The notes under the pieces are model-generated. The model had not been told where the DNA came from, made no database searches, and saw nothing but the letters and a program-made list of their open reading frames with translations. Below are positions 12,937 through 24,509 of a stretch of DNA of 64,000 bases, in pieces. The first letter of the stretch is position 1, and each line of letters starts with the position of its first letter. Origin of the DNA: Holacanthus passer (taxonomy: Eukaryota; Chordata; Actinopteri; Pomacanthidae); the NCBI GenBank assembly GCA_025331565.1, contig JAFREQ010000062.1:124001-188000 (forward strand). The letters are read 5' to 3'. A program made the translations under genes and the position numbers.

Positions 12937-13365
12937 GAATTAAAGGGATAGTTTGACATTTTGGGAAATATGCTTTTTCGCTTTTTTACACAGTTACACT
13001 TATTCAGTTTCTTGTTAAAGGTTAGATAAGAAGATCAATACAGACTCAGTCCAAAAGCATCAAAATCCACTTAGCAGCATCTTTAAAAGTAATGTATAAT
13101 TTAACATATCTTGTTTATTTCATTTGCACAAAAACATTTTCTTGCTTTTTTGTGCAGATACAAACAAGATATAACTTTATATAAATTTGTGAACTATGGA
13201 GGTGCTGGTAGGCGGATTTACCCGGACAGAGCCACGCTAGCTGTTTCCCTCTGTTTCTAGTCTTTATGCTAAGCTAAGCTAACTAACTGACACACACATG
13301 AAAACATGACGGTGGTATTGATCTTCTCTGAACTCCCAGCAAGAATTTTCTAAAATTAGTTATTC
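12937..13365. repeat. MITE-like dispersed repeat with long terminal inverted repeats, 3' of gene B
   Basis: The left end (gggatagtttgacattttgg) leads to aagaagatcaata; the right end has tattgatcttctctgaac, the inverse. The inner part holds the common fish repeat word gctaagctaagctaac near 13268. The middle (about 13085-13195) looks like unrelated or diverged sequence. It probably lies in the 3' UTR or just downstream of gene B, whose AATAAA candidate is at 13503. Confidence 0.6.
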
Positions 13366-13502
13366 CTTTCGATGCATGACATTAATCAAAAGAAAGTGTA
13401 GTTTTCAGATGTCTGATTTCATGATTGCGTGTTGATTTTTAAATAAGGCTGATTGATGCTTCAAAGGTTAGATGTTGATCATGTGTGATCATGATATGTA
13501 CC

Positions 13503-13508
13503 AATAAA
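13503..13508 (+). other. Poly(A) signal candidate of TRIM gene B
   Basis: AATAAA follows the repeat element 716 bases after the stop. An ATTAAA near 12939 is an alternative. Confidence 0.35.
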
Positions 13509-13560
13509 TGTTCTCTCAAACCTCGTTATTTCTGGCTTCATGAACTTTTAGGAACATATT

Positions 13561-13574
13561 TTAAGTTTCATTTC
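13561..13574 (-). promoter_or_regulatory. IRF/ISRE-like element upstream of TRIM gene C
   Basis: The - strand reads GAAATGAAACTTAA. The same 14-mer occurs upstream of gene E (21317-21330), and its first 11 bases occur upstream of gene F (26456). It contains AANNGAAA, the core of interferon-regulatory-factor sites. It lies 180 bases before the leader-exon donor at 13754. Confidence 0.45.
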
Positions 13575-13689
13575 AGTGAAATGGTGTCACTTGACCACAC
13601 CCACTAAAGCAAGTGGAGCTGCCTCAGTCTCTCAGGACTCGTTTTCAGACGATGAGCACTGAATTGTTCCTGGTGCCGTATTTACTGTG

Positions 13690-13754
13690 TATGGTCTCAC
13701 ATGTGAGAGACAGTTCAGGTCTCTGGCATTTACAGAACAACTACAGAGAGTCAG
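13690..13754 (+). other. Probable noncoding leader exon of TRIM gene C
   Basis: The segment ends at a good donor (gagtcag|gtgagtcat) and is followed by the coding-exon acceptor at 14067. Its 5' end is not determined; no TATA box is clear. Confidence 0.4.
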
Positions 13755-14074
13755 GTGAGTCATTCTTCTCCTTATTCTAACTCATTTTGCCATTTTTTCT
13801 TTATGTTTTTGCTTTTAAAACACAAAAGTATAAGGATGTTCTGCAGAATGAAGATGCGCAAGCAGAATGACAAGAATATGAGTCATTGGGCGGGTCAAGA
13901 TTTGCTTTGTTAACAGCCTAAAAATAGTTCATTCCAAAGACTTATCTAACTTTTTGGCTCTTTTTCCAAGTTTTAGTGTCTGGGTTCAGCTTAAGGCAAA
14001 AAACTTTGTTATGCCAATAGCGTGAAATAATAGATATACCAAGTGTACAAATCACATTTTCTCCCAGAGATTCC

Positions 14075-16640
14075 ATGATGTCATCATTGAGTGTCCTCGC
14101 TTCATTGCCGGAGGATCATTTCCAGTGCTCGATCTGTCTGAGCATCTTCACCGACCCCGTCACCACACCTTGTGGTCACAACTTCTGCAAGACCTGCCTC
14201 AGCGAACACTGGGACAAGAGCGATTTATGCAGGTGCCCGATATGTAATAAAAGATTCCACGTGAGGCCGGAGATCTCCACAAATGTGGTCGTCGAGGAGA
14301 TTTCAGTCCATATAAAGAAGAGGAAGGTTGAGATACCTGAAATCGCTGCTGCTCCGTGGCAGGTGGCGTGCGACGTGTGCACGGACATAAAGCTCAGGGC
14401 CCTGAAGTCCTGCCTGGCGTGTCTGACGTCGTACTGCGAAGCCCACCTGGAGCCACACCTGAGAGTTAACGCCCTGATGAGACACAAGCTGATCGACCCG
14501 GTGGAGAACCTGGAGGACAGGATCTGTGAGAAGCATGAGCGCCCCCTGGAGCTTTTCTGCCGGGATGAACAGGTGTGCATGTGCCTGCTGTGCAGCGAGG
14601 CAGACCACAAATACCACAACACGGTGCCTGTTGAAGAAGAAGGAGCTCAACAGAAGGTAAGAGTTCATTCTGTTTAAGGTCTCAGAGTAAACTGAAGCTT
14701 AATTGAAAGATCGATCAGTTTAATCACTTCCACTTTCTCTTCTATATTTAAGGAAAATATTGAGTCCAAGAAAGCAAAGATCCAAATGATGATTGAGTAC
14801 AGGATGGCAAAGATAAAGGAATTTCAAAACCTTTCTGAAATAAGCAAAGTGAGTACTGGAAAGGTTTTGCACGTGTACTATTTTAGACTTTAATATAAAT
14901 CTTTGCTGATAATGTTATTTGATTTTTTTTCAAGGAAAAGGCAAATAAAGAGATTCACGACAGTGATGAGCTCTTCAACAGGTTGTTGAGTCATGTACAA
15001 GAGGCACAAGCTAAACTGAAATGGAACATCAAGGAGAAGCTCAGAAAATCACAAGACAAAGACAAAGAGATGATTGAAGAGCTGCAGGAGGAAATCGCCC
15101 AGCTGCAGAGGAAGCAGTCCGAGCTGGAGGAGCTTTCACAAAGTGACGACCACCTTCACCTCCTGCAGGTCGGTCGCCTTTATTTGTCGCCTTGTTTCCC
15201 TCCGTTTGCATCCTTTCCTCGCTCCTTACTGAAGATGAGATATAAGGAAGAGAGATGCGAGGATAGATTGAGGCAAAACATGCGCCATTTCTAAGTTTGA
15301 TGTAGTAAATGAAAGTCAATCAGTTTTGGGGTCATGAGGGCAGGAGATATATAAAATCAGATTAATGAGATCTGAGAGTAGAGTAATGAGAGTACCTAAA
15401 GAAAAATTTACACAGAGCCCAAAAAGGCTGTCAGTAGTAGAATTTCCATCCATCCAGAACATCTGCAAAATTCAATGCATATTAACATGTGCTTCTTCAT
15501 TGTTTTTCCAACAGCTGAGCATTAAAACTTTTCTGCAATTTTTTTTTTTTTTTTTTTACACATTCCAGGTTTTTTATGTGCAAATTGAAAATAGTCTTGG
15601 GAAATGCACTTTTAAATGCACATTTAAGCAAACAGTGAGACAGGGTGTCAAAGCACATGACTACAAGAAAATGTCTGATTTGCTGCAGATGCTTGGCTTT
15701 AAAACAGATTAAATATAACTCTGTGCCACTCGTGATCATGTGTTTATGAATCATTTCAGACTTTGCCGGCCCTGAGCGCCGCATCGCTCACCAAGAACTG
15801 GTCTACGATCAGCGTTTACTCAGACCTGTGTGTGCAGACGGTGAGAAGAGCCACGTTTCATCTTGTGCACAGTTTTCAAGCAGAACTGAGAGCTCTGACA
15901 GAAAAGGGTAAATATCTTCTGCACTTACGTCATCAATGGAGGTTTCTCTATTTTATGAGTTTCCCATAACTGTGGTGTTTTCCCTTCTAACAGAGCTGAC
16001 CAAGATGAGACAGTACAAAGGTGAGATCATAAATGCAGTTCATTCACTTTTCTTGCTGATGAAATCCACTTATTAAAGATGAGAGCTTTAACTTAAGTTC
16101 ATTGTCTCAGAGTCAGTCACCTTTGACCCTTCCACGGCTGGTTGCTGCCTCACGGTGTATGAAGCTGGGAAACGTTTGAGGTACAACAAAAATGCAAGCC
16201 CCTCATCGTCTGATGACTTCGAGAGGTTCGACTTTCCCATGATTTTAGGGACGAAGGGCTTCACCTCTGGGCGTCACTACTGGGAGGTCCAGGTGGGCCT
16301 GAGAACCGACTGGGACGTCGGTATTGCCAAGGAAACAGTAAACAGAACAGGGAAGGTCCCTCTGAAAAAGGAAAATGGCTTCTTCGCCATAGGAAAGAGA
16401 GGTTATGATTATAAAGTTCATTGTACACCCTATACAGTCATTAACCTGTGTCAGAGGCCAGAAAATATAGGAGTGTACGTGGACTATATGGAAGGCAGAG
16501 TTTCTTTCTACGATGTGGACAGGAAGTTGCACATTCACTCGTTCACAGGAGAGTCTTTCACAGAGAGAATGTTCCCATACTTCTATCTGTACAGCTGGGC
16601 CAAGAAATCAAAGCCTCTGGTTATTACCTGTATGAGATAG
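14075..16640 (+). CDS. TRIM gene C: RING, two B-boxes, coiled coil, PRY-SPRY
   Basis: Predicted TRIM E3 ligase of 538 residues. Exons: 14075-14656, 14753-14848, 14935-15168, 15760-15907, 15994-16020, 16111-16640. The ATG lies 7 bases after an acceptor (ttttctcccag); a second in-frame ATG follows at once, and the first is chosen. RING C3HC4 is intact (CSICLSIF, PCGHNFC, CPICNK). B-box 1 (CDVC...CLAC) and B-box 2 (CEKHERPLELFC, CMCLLC, HKYH) keep all ligands. The coiled coil has heptad-like Leu/Ile spacing with RKQSELEEL near its end. The microexon is ELTKMRQYK. PRY-SPRY runs from FDPSTA through YWEVQVG and VDYMEGRVSFYDV. This is the most conventional member of the cluster and a good reference for the others. 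The substrate is unknown. Confidence 0.9.
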
Positions 16641-17023
16641 GCATTTGAAGGAGAGCGTCACCCCCTGCCTTCTTCCCTCTGTGAAGTCCTACATTTTGTG
16701 ACTTTTTTTTCTCACAAAAGCACCAAGCGACAAATCTAGCGACTTTTTTGGACAGACCATAACTTCTCTGCCTTGGACAGAGTCGTCAATGTTTCTTGAT
16801 AAATGTGTTCCTGTGTATCACGTACAATCATCAGCCAGGTGGGTAGCTAACGACCAATCACTGATCCCCTGTTTGTCCAGGGAATTGCCTCTCCTTGGTT
16901 TTTGTTTTTGTTGATTTAATTTCACAATTTCATTTTCTTTTTTTTTTTCATTTTATAGCATTTACAAGAGTGAGTTTATTCAAGTGTCTCTACTCAAGTT
17001 CCACAGTCTGTACAGGTGCTGAA

Positions 17024-17029
17024 AATAAA
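17024..17029 (+). other. Poly(A) signal candidate of TRIM gene C
   Basis: AATAAA about 385 bases after the stop of gene C. Confidence 0.45.
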
Positions 17030-18565
17030 AACTTTTGAAATGAGAGGTAGATTAGATGCATATTGACATCATGACGGTGGCTTGAAAAATAATACAAGTT
17101 TAGCTTGACTCTATTTTTTTCTCTTTCACTTGTTTGTTGAATACTGAAGACAGCATCAGCGCTGAACATGGTGTGAACAGCGATGCATTCACCGACTGTT
17201 CTACATATATAAGTGTCTGAAGGGTGAAGCGTTGTGTTTCTCTTACTTCCTGTTCTAACAGCGCACACTGTCATTAAAATGAATGCTTATACAACATATT
17301 ATAAATTATTTTGCAATACTGTCATGCAATGTGTAAACATGTACTGGCTTTCTTTAGAATAAAGGTGCAGAGAGTTATCAACATGTGTGTGTTTGTATTA
17401 TTACTGTACTGAAAAAAAGCAGCTGAACTGTTATCAGGAAACTTCACCACCTGCTTTTTCAGGTGTGCATCCAGGAAATGACATGAGTCCACCGGGGCCG
17501 CCCTCTTTCCCAGCGGCGATAGGTGTGTCTGTACCTGTACAGGAGAAAGAGGAACGAGCCGAGACAACACGACACTTTCAGAGCCTCAGGAAAGACAAGC
17601 AAGTAGCTGCACAAGAAAGGTTTGTGTGTTTCAGTATTTTTAGATAAAGCTTTGATTATTGTGGTAGATTTTTAGTCAAATGGAAAAAATGACAAACTGT
17701 GAGCTGATCTTTAAGCTAGAAAACATTAAACAGTTCATGTGAGTTATGAGTGAGTCATTTTCATTTTTAGTCACTCAGGATATTAAACTGATGTTTGAAC
17801 AGAAATCCGCAACCAGAAATATATATTTGATGTAAATACATTAGTTGTATATGGTTTTGATGAATGTAGAAATCAACAGACCATCTTGAATTAATCTTTG
17901 ACCAATATCACAAAGAGTGTTTGACTCTGATTGGCCAGGGGATGTGCAATATTTTGAAATCGCCACATGACTCTGACGCAGTTTCCTCTTGTGAACGGAT
18001 GTCAGACTGTGATAAATTAATACTCATCACTGTATCAGATGTTCCTATGTTATGACTTCTACTTGTTGAAATACATTCAGAAAATACTCATCAGGGAGTA
18101 TTTTCCTACCAACAATGGACAAACAATACTCTTGTGAAACCGATGGAATATAATATTTTTTCGATCTTTATTGATTCCTTCATATATGTATGGTCACTGT
18201 ATGTAATCTACCCTCCTTCCTTCCTGTGTTACGTTTACATTTACGTGACTCTGATAAGAATGTATATAACCTCTGTTAACAGCTATGACCCATTTGTGTT
18301 GAATGTGTGTCAAGGTCAGGGAATCCACCTTTAAAGGGTTAGTCTGGAGTTTGTGAAGTTGGGTTATATGAGTTACTCATCCATTGTCAATGTGTTTTAC
18401 AGGAGTACTAAGAAGTACTGTAATTCGTGTGTGCTAATACAAGTATTTGTTTTCTGTACAGATATACAGAACAGAAGCACTAATGGAATACACCGTCGTC
18501 TGTGCATGCTGATACCGCATCAAATCAGGCCGCAGGTGCAAAGACAGACGTGAAGTTTCGACCTC
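17030..18565. other. Intergenic DNA and unresolved 5' region of gene D
   Basis: No coding exon is visible. A possible leader-exon acceptor (tttctgtacag) lies near 18450-18461 and a possible donor (aagaaag|gtttgt) near 17620. Neither is strong enough to call. Confidence 0.4.
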
Positions 18566-20148
18566 ATGTCAGAGCCTCCTCAGTGCTGCATCTGTCTGGA
18601 CGAGTTCACCGGCCCCGCCTCGCTCCCCTGTGGTCACTGCTTCTGCCTGGGCTGTATCGGCGAATACTGGCGGATCCACGGGGCCTGTCAGTGCCCCCTC
18701 TGCAAGGCCGTCTTCCCCACCAGGCCACAGCTGAAAACAGACCAAACACGTGCCAGTGCCCCGACTGAAGATGCAACGGCGCCTTTAAAAGCTGGAGAGG
18801 TTCCCTGTGATTTCTGCCCGGCGAAGCGGAGAGCGGTCAAGTCCTGCCTGCAGTGCATGGCCTCGTACTGTGCCGCTCATCTGGAGCCACATTACGGGAA
18901 TGAAGCTCTCGGGCGCCATCTTCTGATCAGTGTGGTGAAGAACCTGGAGGACTCTGTGTGCAGACTGCACGGGAAGCAGTTAATCAGATTCTGTGGGAGC
19001 GATCAAACGTGCATCTGTGCCATGTGTGCACAGACAGAACACAGGGGCCATCACGTCATTTCTATCAACAGAGAAGCTGCGAAGAAGAAGGTAAACATTT
19101 TCAAGTATTTTTGTGTCACTAATGTTTAGCTTTTAATAGACACAGACCAAACTTTGTGACTCATTGAAAGCTGCAGAGAAGAGATAACACAATTAACACA
19201 ATGTTCCTCTTACAACTAAAAAGCTGGCATGAAATCTGCTTTCATATGTTCATGAGAGCGCTCAAACACCTGAAAGCTGAGCTAAAGTTTTCAGTGGTTT
19301 CTCATAATGGCACATTGTGTTTCACAGAGACAAAAGAATCAGTAGAGGGAAGCGTGAAACTCATTTCTATGACAGCTGCAGATTTGAGAGAATATCTGGT
19401 CGTGAGAAACAAGAGCAAAAACCACAGGCATGACATAATTATTTCAAACAAGGTTTCATTTCAGCTCATAGTTATACAAAAATACCACATTGAATTTGAC
19501 AGTCATCCCCAAAAGAAAACAAGCACAGTATTTTCGAAGAGGAAAAACACAATAAATTATTCTGGGAGAAACTTGTGGCTGAAGATCTCAACATCTCAAT
19601 CAAGTAAAAGCAGGTCTGTTTTGCGTTTGCTGTTGGAGGAATATAAGAAAGAAATTGGCATCAGTGATAGTTTGTGGTCAGGGCTGTTCTAACACTAAGG
19701 AAAACAATGCAATGCAGCAATGACATTAAGGATTGTTTTCTTCCACAGGTTAAACTAAAACGGAGAAGGATGAAACTCCAGCAAGCCATTCAAGAGCGAC
19801 TGAGTAAAGTAGAGAAAATCAAGCTCTCTGTCGACGTCAGTGGAGAAAATCCCAAAGAGCTCGTCAGACAACTGGAAGAAGACATCTCCGATCTGCAGAG
19901 GAGGAACTCTGAGCTGGAGCAGCTCTCGCAGACTGAAGACAACCTCCACTTCGTACAGGTCTGCATCACGAAGTCGCTTGTTTTCCTTTAATATCTTCCG
20001 ACTTCTGTCAATGTTTGTGACATTAAACTCTGCGGATCCATTAACGCGGCCTCTCCCTCGTCTCTACAGAGATTTCTACACATTGCTTCATCTTGACGAT
20101 TGGACCAACATGATGACGACTGACCTTTGGTTTTCTGATCAGATAAGA
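18566..20148 (+). pseudogene. TRIM gene D: truncated paralogue with RING and B-boxes but no SPRY
   Basis: Exon 1 (18566-19090) encodes 175 residues: an intact RING (CCICLDEF, PCGHCFC, CPLCK), B-box 1 (CDFC...CLQC) and B-box 2 (CRLHGKQLIRFC, CICAMC, HRGHH). Exon 2 (19749-19958, 70 codons) joins what are two exons in the neighbours: its start matches the 96-nt exon (KLKRRRMKLQQAIQERLSK) and its end the 234-nt exon (LQRRNSELEQLSQTEDN). The intron between and about 40 codons are gone. The next exon (from 20070) hits TGA at 20094-20096 after 8 codons. One frame over, the family motif DDWTNMMTTDL follows, so a single-base frameshift is likely. No microexon or SPRY exon is visible before gene E. A 253-residue RING/B-box/coiled-coil product is possible, so it may be a decaying gene or a SPRY-less TRIM still in use. 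Confidence 0.7.
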
Positions 20149-20319
20149 CTGAAGTCTGAGACTGTGAAGCTCAATAATTATTGTGGTATTTTTTTTGAAA
20201 AAAAAAAAACCAGACGTAATATTTATCTCTATTATTTGTCCCTTGTAAAACTGCAAATTTTACATTTTTTTTTTACATTTTTTGGGCAGATTACAAAAAC
20301 AGATATAACATGATCATCA

Positions 20320-20412
20320 GTGAGCTTTACAGGTGCTGGTAAACTGTTTCCCATGGTTTGCAGTCTTAGTGCTAAGCTAAGCTAACTGACTGCTGGCTGT
20401 AGCCTCGTATTT
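20320..20412. repeat. Fragment of the 12937-13365 repeat family
   Basis: Shares ggtgctggtaaactgtttcc-type sequence and gctaagctaagctaac with the copy downstream of gene B. Confidence 0.5.
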
Positions 20413-20627
20413 TCCAAGATGCCAAACTTGTGCTTTGACAGATTCATTTGAATGTATTGCTTCTTTAACTCTAACTATTTAGCAGCATATTAATGATAGA
20501 ACTACAATAATTTTTTAAGTCCAGTAAATTTGAAAAACTTGATCCAGGGTTTGGAGAATAATGGAGAATCTACTGTATGAATGTAACTTATGTCTGGGTG
20601 GATGATCTATTTTTATTTTCAGGATAA

Positions 20628-20662
20628 TGTGATGATGTGATGATGTGATGATGTGATGACGT
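20628..20662. repeat. Short 8-bp tandem repeat
   Basis: About four copies of atgtgatg in a row. Confidence 0.7.
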
Positions 20663-20939
20663 TCACTTGCAGCACAGTATTTCAGTGTTTTATTGAATAA
20701 AATGTCAAACCCAATGTCAGCACTGTACTTTTGCAAAACAATAAAGTGTATTTTTGAGTAAAATAAATCAATGCTTTGTTGTTTTGTCTGAGTTTGTCTC
20801 AGATACTGGAAATGAAAGTGAAAGGACGGATAGTCATTGTGCAGTCTGACACTCACACATTAACATTGAGCAATAGACAGAGTTGTACATGAAACCTCAA
20901 TCAATGTTCCAGCAAAACCTATTGGTAAGTCCAGATCAA

Positions 20940-21195
20940 AACACTGGGGGAATGTAACTAAGTACATTTACTCAAGTATGTAAGTACAAATTTAAGGTAC
21001 TTGCACTTTGTACTTTTACTCAACTATATATCAGGGGCAAATATTGTACTTTTTACTCGACTGCATTTGATGCTTTAGTTACCAGTAACTTTTCAGATTA
21101 CACATCTTCATTCCCTTCCTGTCCAGTCTATTGTATTGCAGTATTTTCACTCTGTGGTATTGATCCTGTCAGTAATGGATCTGAATACTTCTTCC
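20940..21195 (+). repeat. Dispersed teleost repeat ('aagtacatttactcaagta' family)
   Basis: The phrases aagtacatttactcaagta, gcaaatattgtacttttta and agttaccagtaactttt are typical, from memory, of a high-copy fish repeat. It occupies the gap between broken gene D and the promoter of gene E. Confidence 0.6.
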
Positions 21196-21316
21196 ACCTC
21201 TGGATCTGTGTAAACCTGCTCAACACACCCTGCTGCTCACAAACAAAAGGTTTGGCTCATTTGAATGCTGACATGAGTGTTTTAGTTAAGGAAGTGACAG
21301 GCAGAGCTTTTGACCA

Positions 21317-21330
21317 GAAATGAAACTTAA
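21317..21330 (+). promoter_or_regulatory. IRF/ISRE-like element in the promoter of TRIM gene E
   Basis: GAAATGAAACTTAA, identical to the inverted 14-mer upstream of gene C. It is followed directly by AGAGACGAGG (21330-21339), a 10-mer found in the same order upstream of gene F. It lies about 90 bases before the leader donor. Confidence 0.5.
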
Positions 21331-21344
21331 GAGACGAGGGAAGG

Positions 21345-21421
21345 GCCAGAGGAAGGAACACACTAGGTGGGAGCAGAGAGAGAAAGAGACAGAGGCCAGT
21401 GAGCATTTCAGTCGCTGAAAG
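21345..21421 (+). other. Probable noncoding leader exon of TRIM gene E
   Basis: Purine-rich sequence ending gctgaaag|gtaata. The coding exon begins after an acceptor at 22039. The 5' boundary is a guess. Confidence 0.4.
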
Positions 21422-22041
21422 GTAATATCACCCTCCACATATCAGTGTTTTTTCATTGTGTTACATTCTTTGAAATATGTTTCTTATGATGGGAATTAAC
21501 TGTTTAACCATTTGAACCTCAGTTAACTACAGGTCAATACCAGTAATTCCTCTTTTACTACTTTATGGTCTGTCTTAATTTTAGAATATGCTGAATTATA
21601 ATAAGGTTGAATTATCCATTTGCTATCAAACAAGTCTCTTTTCATCCTAGAGATGAGTCATTAGCTACTACAGCAGTGTCTCCTGATGATGCACCAGGGC
21701 TTAAACTGCACATAGACGCAGGGCTGCTGATGTTAATTCACTCGTCTTTGCTTCTCTTTTTCAAATTGGAAAGGCATAGTGGCTGTTTTAAAAAAGATTA
21801 TATTGTAGTTAATAACATTTTTTCTTCCTTGTGGAAACAATCCTGTTTGGAAAAGGTTCTGAAATCCAAAAATCTTTGCAACTGATAAAGAAATCATTGA
21901 TTTACTGGAATTAAATGACATTGAAATGACATTTAAAGCAAGACTTTAAAACTTTTGAATGAAGACATGACATCCTTCCATTCACATTTCTATTTGATCT
22001 CTATATGAACTTTAATCTCGTGGTGCTCTCTTTAAGCAGCT

Positions 22042-24397
22042 ATGGCCTCCGTTGAAGCATCACCCGTCGAGACCTGCATACTGGACAAGCATCTAACATG
22101 CTCCATCTGCATGGATCTATTTGTGGATCCTGTCACGACATCCTGTGGCCACTCCTTTTGTAAGCAATGTCTGGATTGCAACTTCGAGTACCATGACACG
22201 ATGTGCCCCCTATGCAAGCAGCACCTGAGCAAAACTCCAGATGTGAACATCGTCCTGAGAAACATCATCGAACAGATACAAAAGACCTCGGAGAAAGACG
22301 ATGACAAGTACACTGGGGCGGAGGGCGAAGTGGCTTGTGACATTTGCACAGATCGAAAGCTGAAGGCTAAGAAGTCCTGTCTCGTGTGTCTGACCTCGTA
22401 CTGTTCGGCCCACTTGGAGAATCACTCTACAACTGAAAGGCTGAAGGGCCACAAGTTGGTGGAACCTGTGAAGAACTTGGATGAGAGGGCCTGTCTGCAG
22501 CATGGACGCCCCCTAGAGTTGTACAGCAGGAAGAAAGAAATGTGCATTTGTGTACGCTGTCTGGAAGAAGGTCAGGAGGAGGTTGTTTCTACTGAAGATG
22601 AATGGAACAAGAAGAAGGTGAATTAACATATGTTCTCACAGTTCATTGTGGTTTGTAGGATATATTGATAGAGTTGCAAACAAAAAAAGACAAAAATGTT
22701 TAAAGGTGGGATGCTGACTTGCATTTTTGTTTACTCCAGGTTAAGCTTGAAAACACCAAGACAGAGTTACAACAGAAAATAGAGAAGAGAAAAACAAAGG
22801 TGGACGAGATCAATGCAGCTCTGAAGAGCTGCCAGGTAAGCTGCAAGAGACACGACAGATCCTGGACTGAAAAGTCAATCAGACCAGTCTGTTGAAGTCA
22901 AAGCTGGTAGAGCAAGTTTTCACACAGTGTGACAGTTAAACTGTCAAGTATTTATAATGTCCCACAAGAATGATAATGACACTTCTTGGACCAGTTGGTA
23001 ATAATATGGATTAATATGAAGCATTCCTGCAGGTTTTGCTGAAATCAAACCACATGTGCTTCAGTGCAATTTATGAAACACATAAAAAAGAGGTCAAATG
23101 TCAGATGGACAATTCTTGCTTTTCTCCCATTTTCAGGACCAGATGGAAAATGAGTGGTGGGATATTGAGGGTGTGTTCACAGCTGTGATCGCCTTTGTGG
23201 AGAGAGCCCAGGCGAGAGCTCTTCAGCCGCTAAAGGACAGGAGGCAGACCGTGGAGAAAGAGGCAAAAGACATCATCGAGGAGTTGGAAGCAGAGATCAA
23301 AGGATTTGAGAAGGCCATCTCCAAGCTGGACGATATATCAGTGTTTGAGGATCACATCCTTTTCCTGCAGGTGAGAGGAAACTTTTCAGGACTGGGCAAC
23401 TTTTCAATGTGCAGTGTGTTTGCGTGTTTTGAGGAACTGCACAATAGTCCCTTGCCTATTTTGATTTCTTCCTTCTTTTTCCCGTCTCAGAGTTATCCAT
23501 CTCTTCAAGACGTGGACACCACCAAAAACTGGAAAGAGGTAGAGTTTGACACATCACTGTCTTTTGGCACCATGAGAAAAACCACAACAGCCTTGTTGGA
23601 ACAAATTCAACAGGAACTGGAGAAGCTGACCTCTGTTGGTAAGAGTTAAATCATGGGGTTAAATGTTAAAAGCTAAAGTGTTGACTTCATTGAACTAAAA
23701 CAATTTCTTTATTTCACAGAACTTCAGAGAACTCCAAAGTTTGCAGGTGCATGATTGAATTTGTTTCTTCCTGACAACATCTTTCAAAGACTTTTGTGTT
23801 CAGAACTTATAATTATCCTCATCCTTAACAGTGGATGTGAAGCTGGATCCAACCACCGCACATCAACGCCTTGTTCTCTCTGATGATGGGAAGGAAGTGA
23901 AAGATGGAGGAGAGGATCAGGAAGTAAAAGCTTCTCCGGAGAGGTTTGATCTGTTTGCCAGTATCGTCGGGACCAACAGGTTGACCTCTGGGAAGTCGTA
24001 CTGGGAGGTGGAGGTCAGCAACAAGACGGGTTGGGACCTGGGTGTGGCAAGAAGCGACGCAAACCGCAAAGGGAAACTCTCGCTGAACCCAGATAATGGT
24101 TACTGGGTTACTGTGCATTATGAAGATGACAAGTACGCAGCCATGACGGCTCCACCAGTTCGCATTTCCCTGAAAGAAAAACCCAAGAAGGTGGGGGTGT
24201 TCGTGGATTACGACGAAGGTCTTGTGTCCTTCTACGATGTGACGGCTCAATCTCACATCCACTCGTTCACTGAGTGTTCGTTCAATGGCAAGATCTTGCC
24301 ATATTTCAGTCCACATATGAAACAAGATGAGAAAAACACTGATCCTCTGATTATTTCTGCTGTGAAACATTGTGAACAGAACAAGGATTTGTCATGA
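22042..24397 (+). CDS. TRIM gene E: RING, B-box 1, degenerate B-box 2, coiled coil, PRY-SPRY
   Basis: Predicted protein of 548 residues. Exons: 22042-22617, 22740-22835, 23137-23370, 23491-23638, 23720-23746, 23832-24397. The ATG lies 3 bases after an acceptor (ctctttaagcag). RING is intact (CSICMDLF, SCGHSFC, CPLCK), as is B-box 1 (CDIC...CLVC). B-box 2 starts normally (CLQHGRPLEL), but the next Cys is Ser (YS instead of FC) and the closing His residues are missing (CLEEGQEEVV), so three of eight zinc ligands are lost. The coiled coil contains ARALQPLKDRRQTVEKE, matching gene F. The SPRY is closely related to that of gene F, including an 88-bp tract with one mismatch. The RING suggests E3 activity; loss of a folded B-box 2 could alter oligomerisation. 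Confidence 0.9.
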
Positions 24398-24497
24398 AGG
24401 GTATTAAATTGCGACAGTGAAAAAGTTGTGTTTAGTAGAGTGTGAAGAGCAAATTTGTTGTGAATTCTGTCCTTTGAGGTTTGATGGATTTATTTTA

Positions 24498-24503
24498 AAT
24501 AAA
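24498..24503 (+). other. Poly(A) signal candidate of TRIM gene E
   Basis: AATAAA 100 bases after the stop codon. Confidence 0.5.
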
Positions 24504-24509
24504 AGAGAA

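Noticed and set aside
19201..19692. 163-codon open frame in the first intron of TRIM gene D
   Set aside because: It has no domain I recognise, lies between a clear donor and acceptor of gene D, and chance frames of this length are possible in a 64-kb window. A transcript could overturn this.
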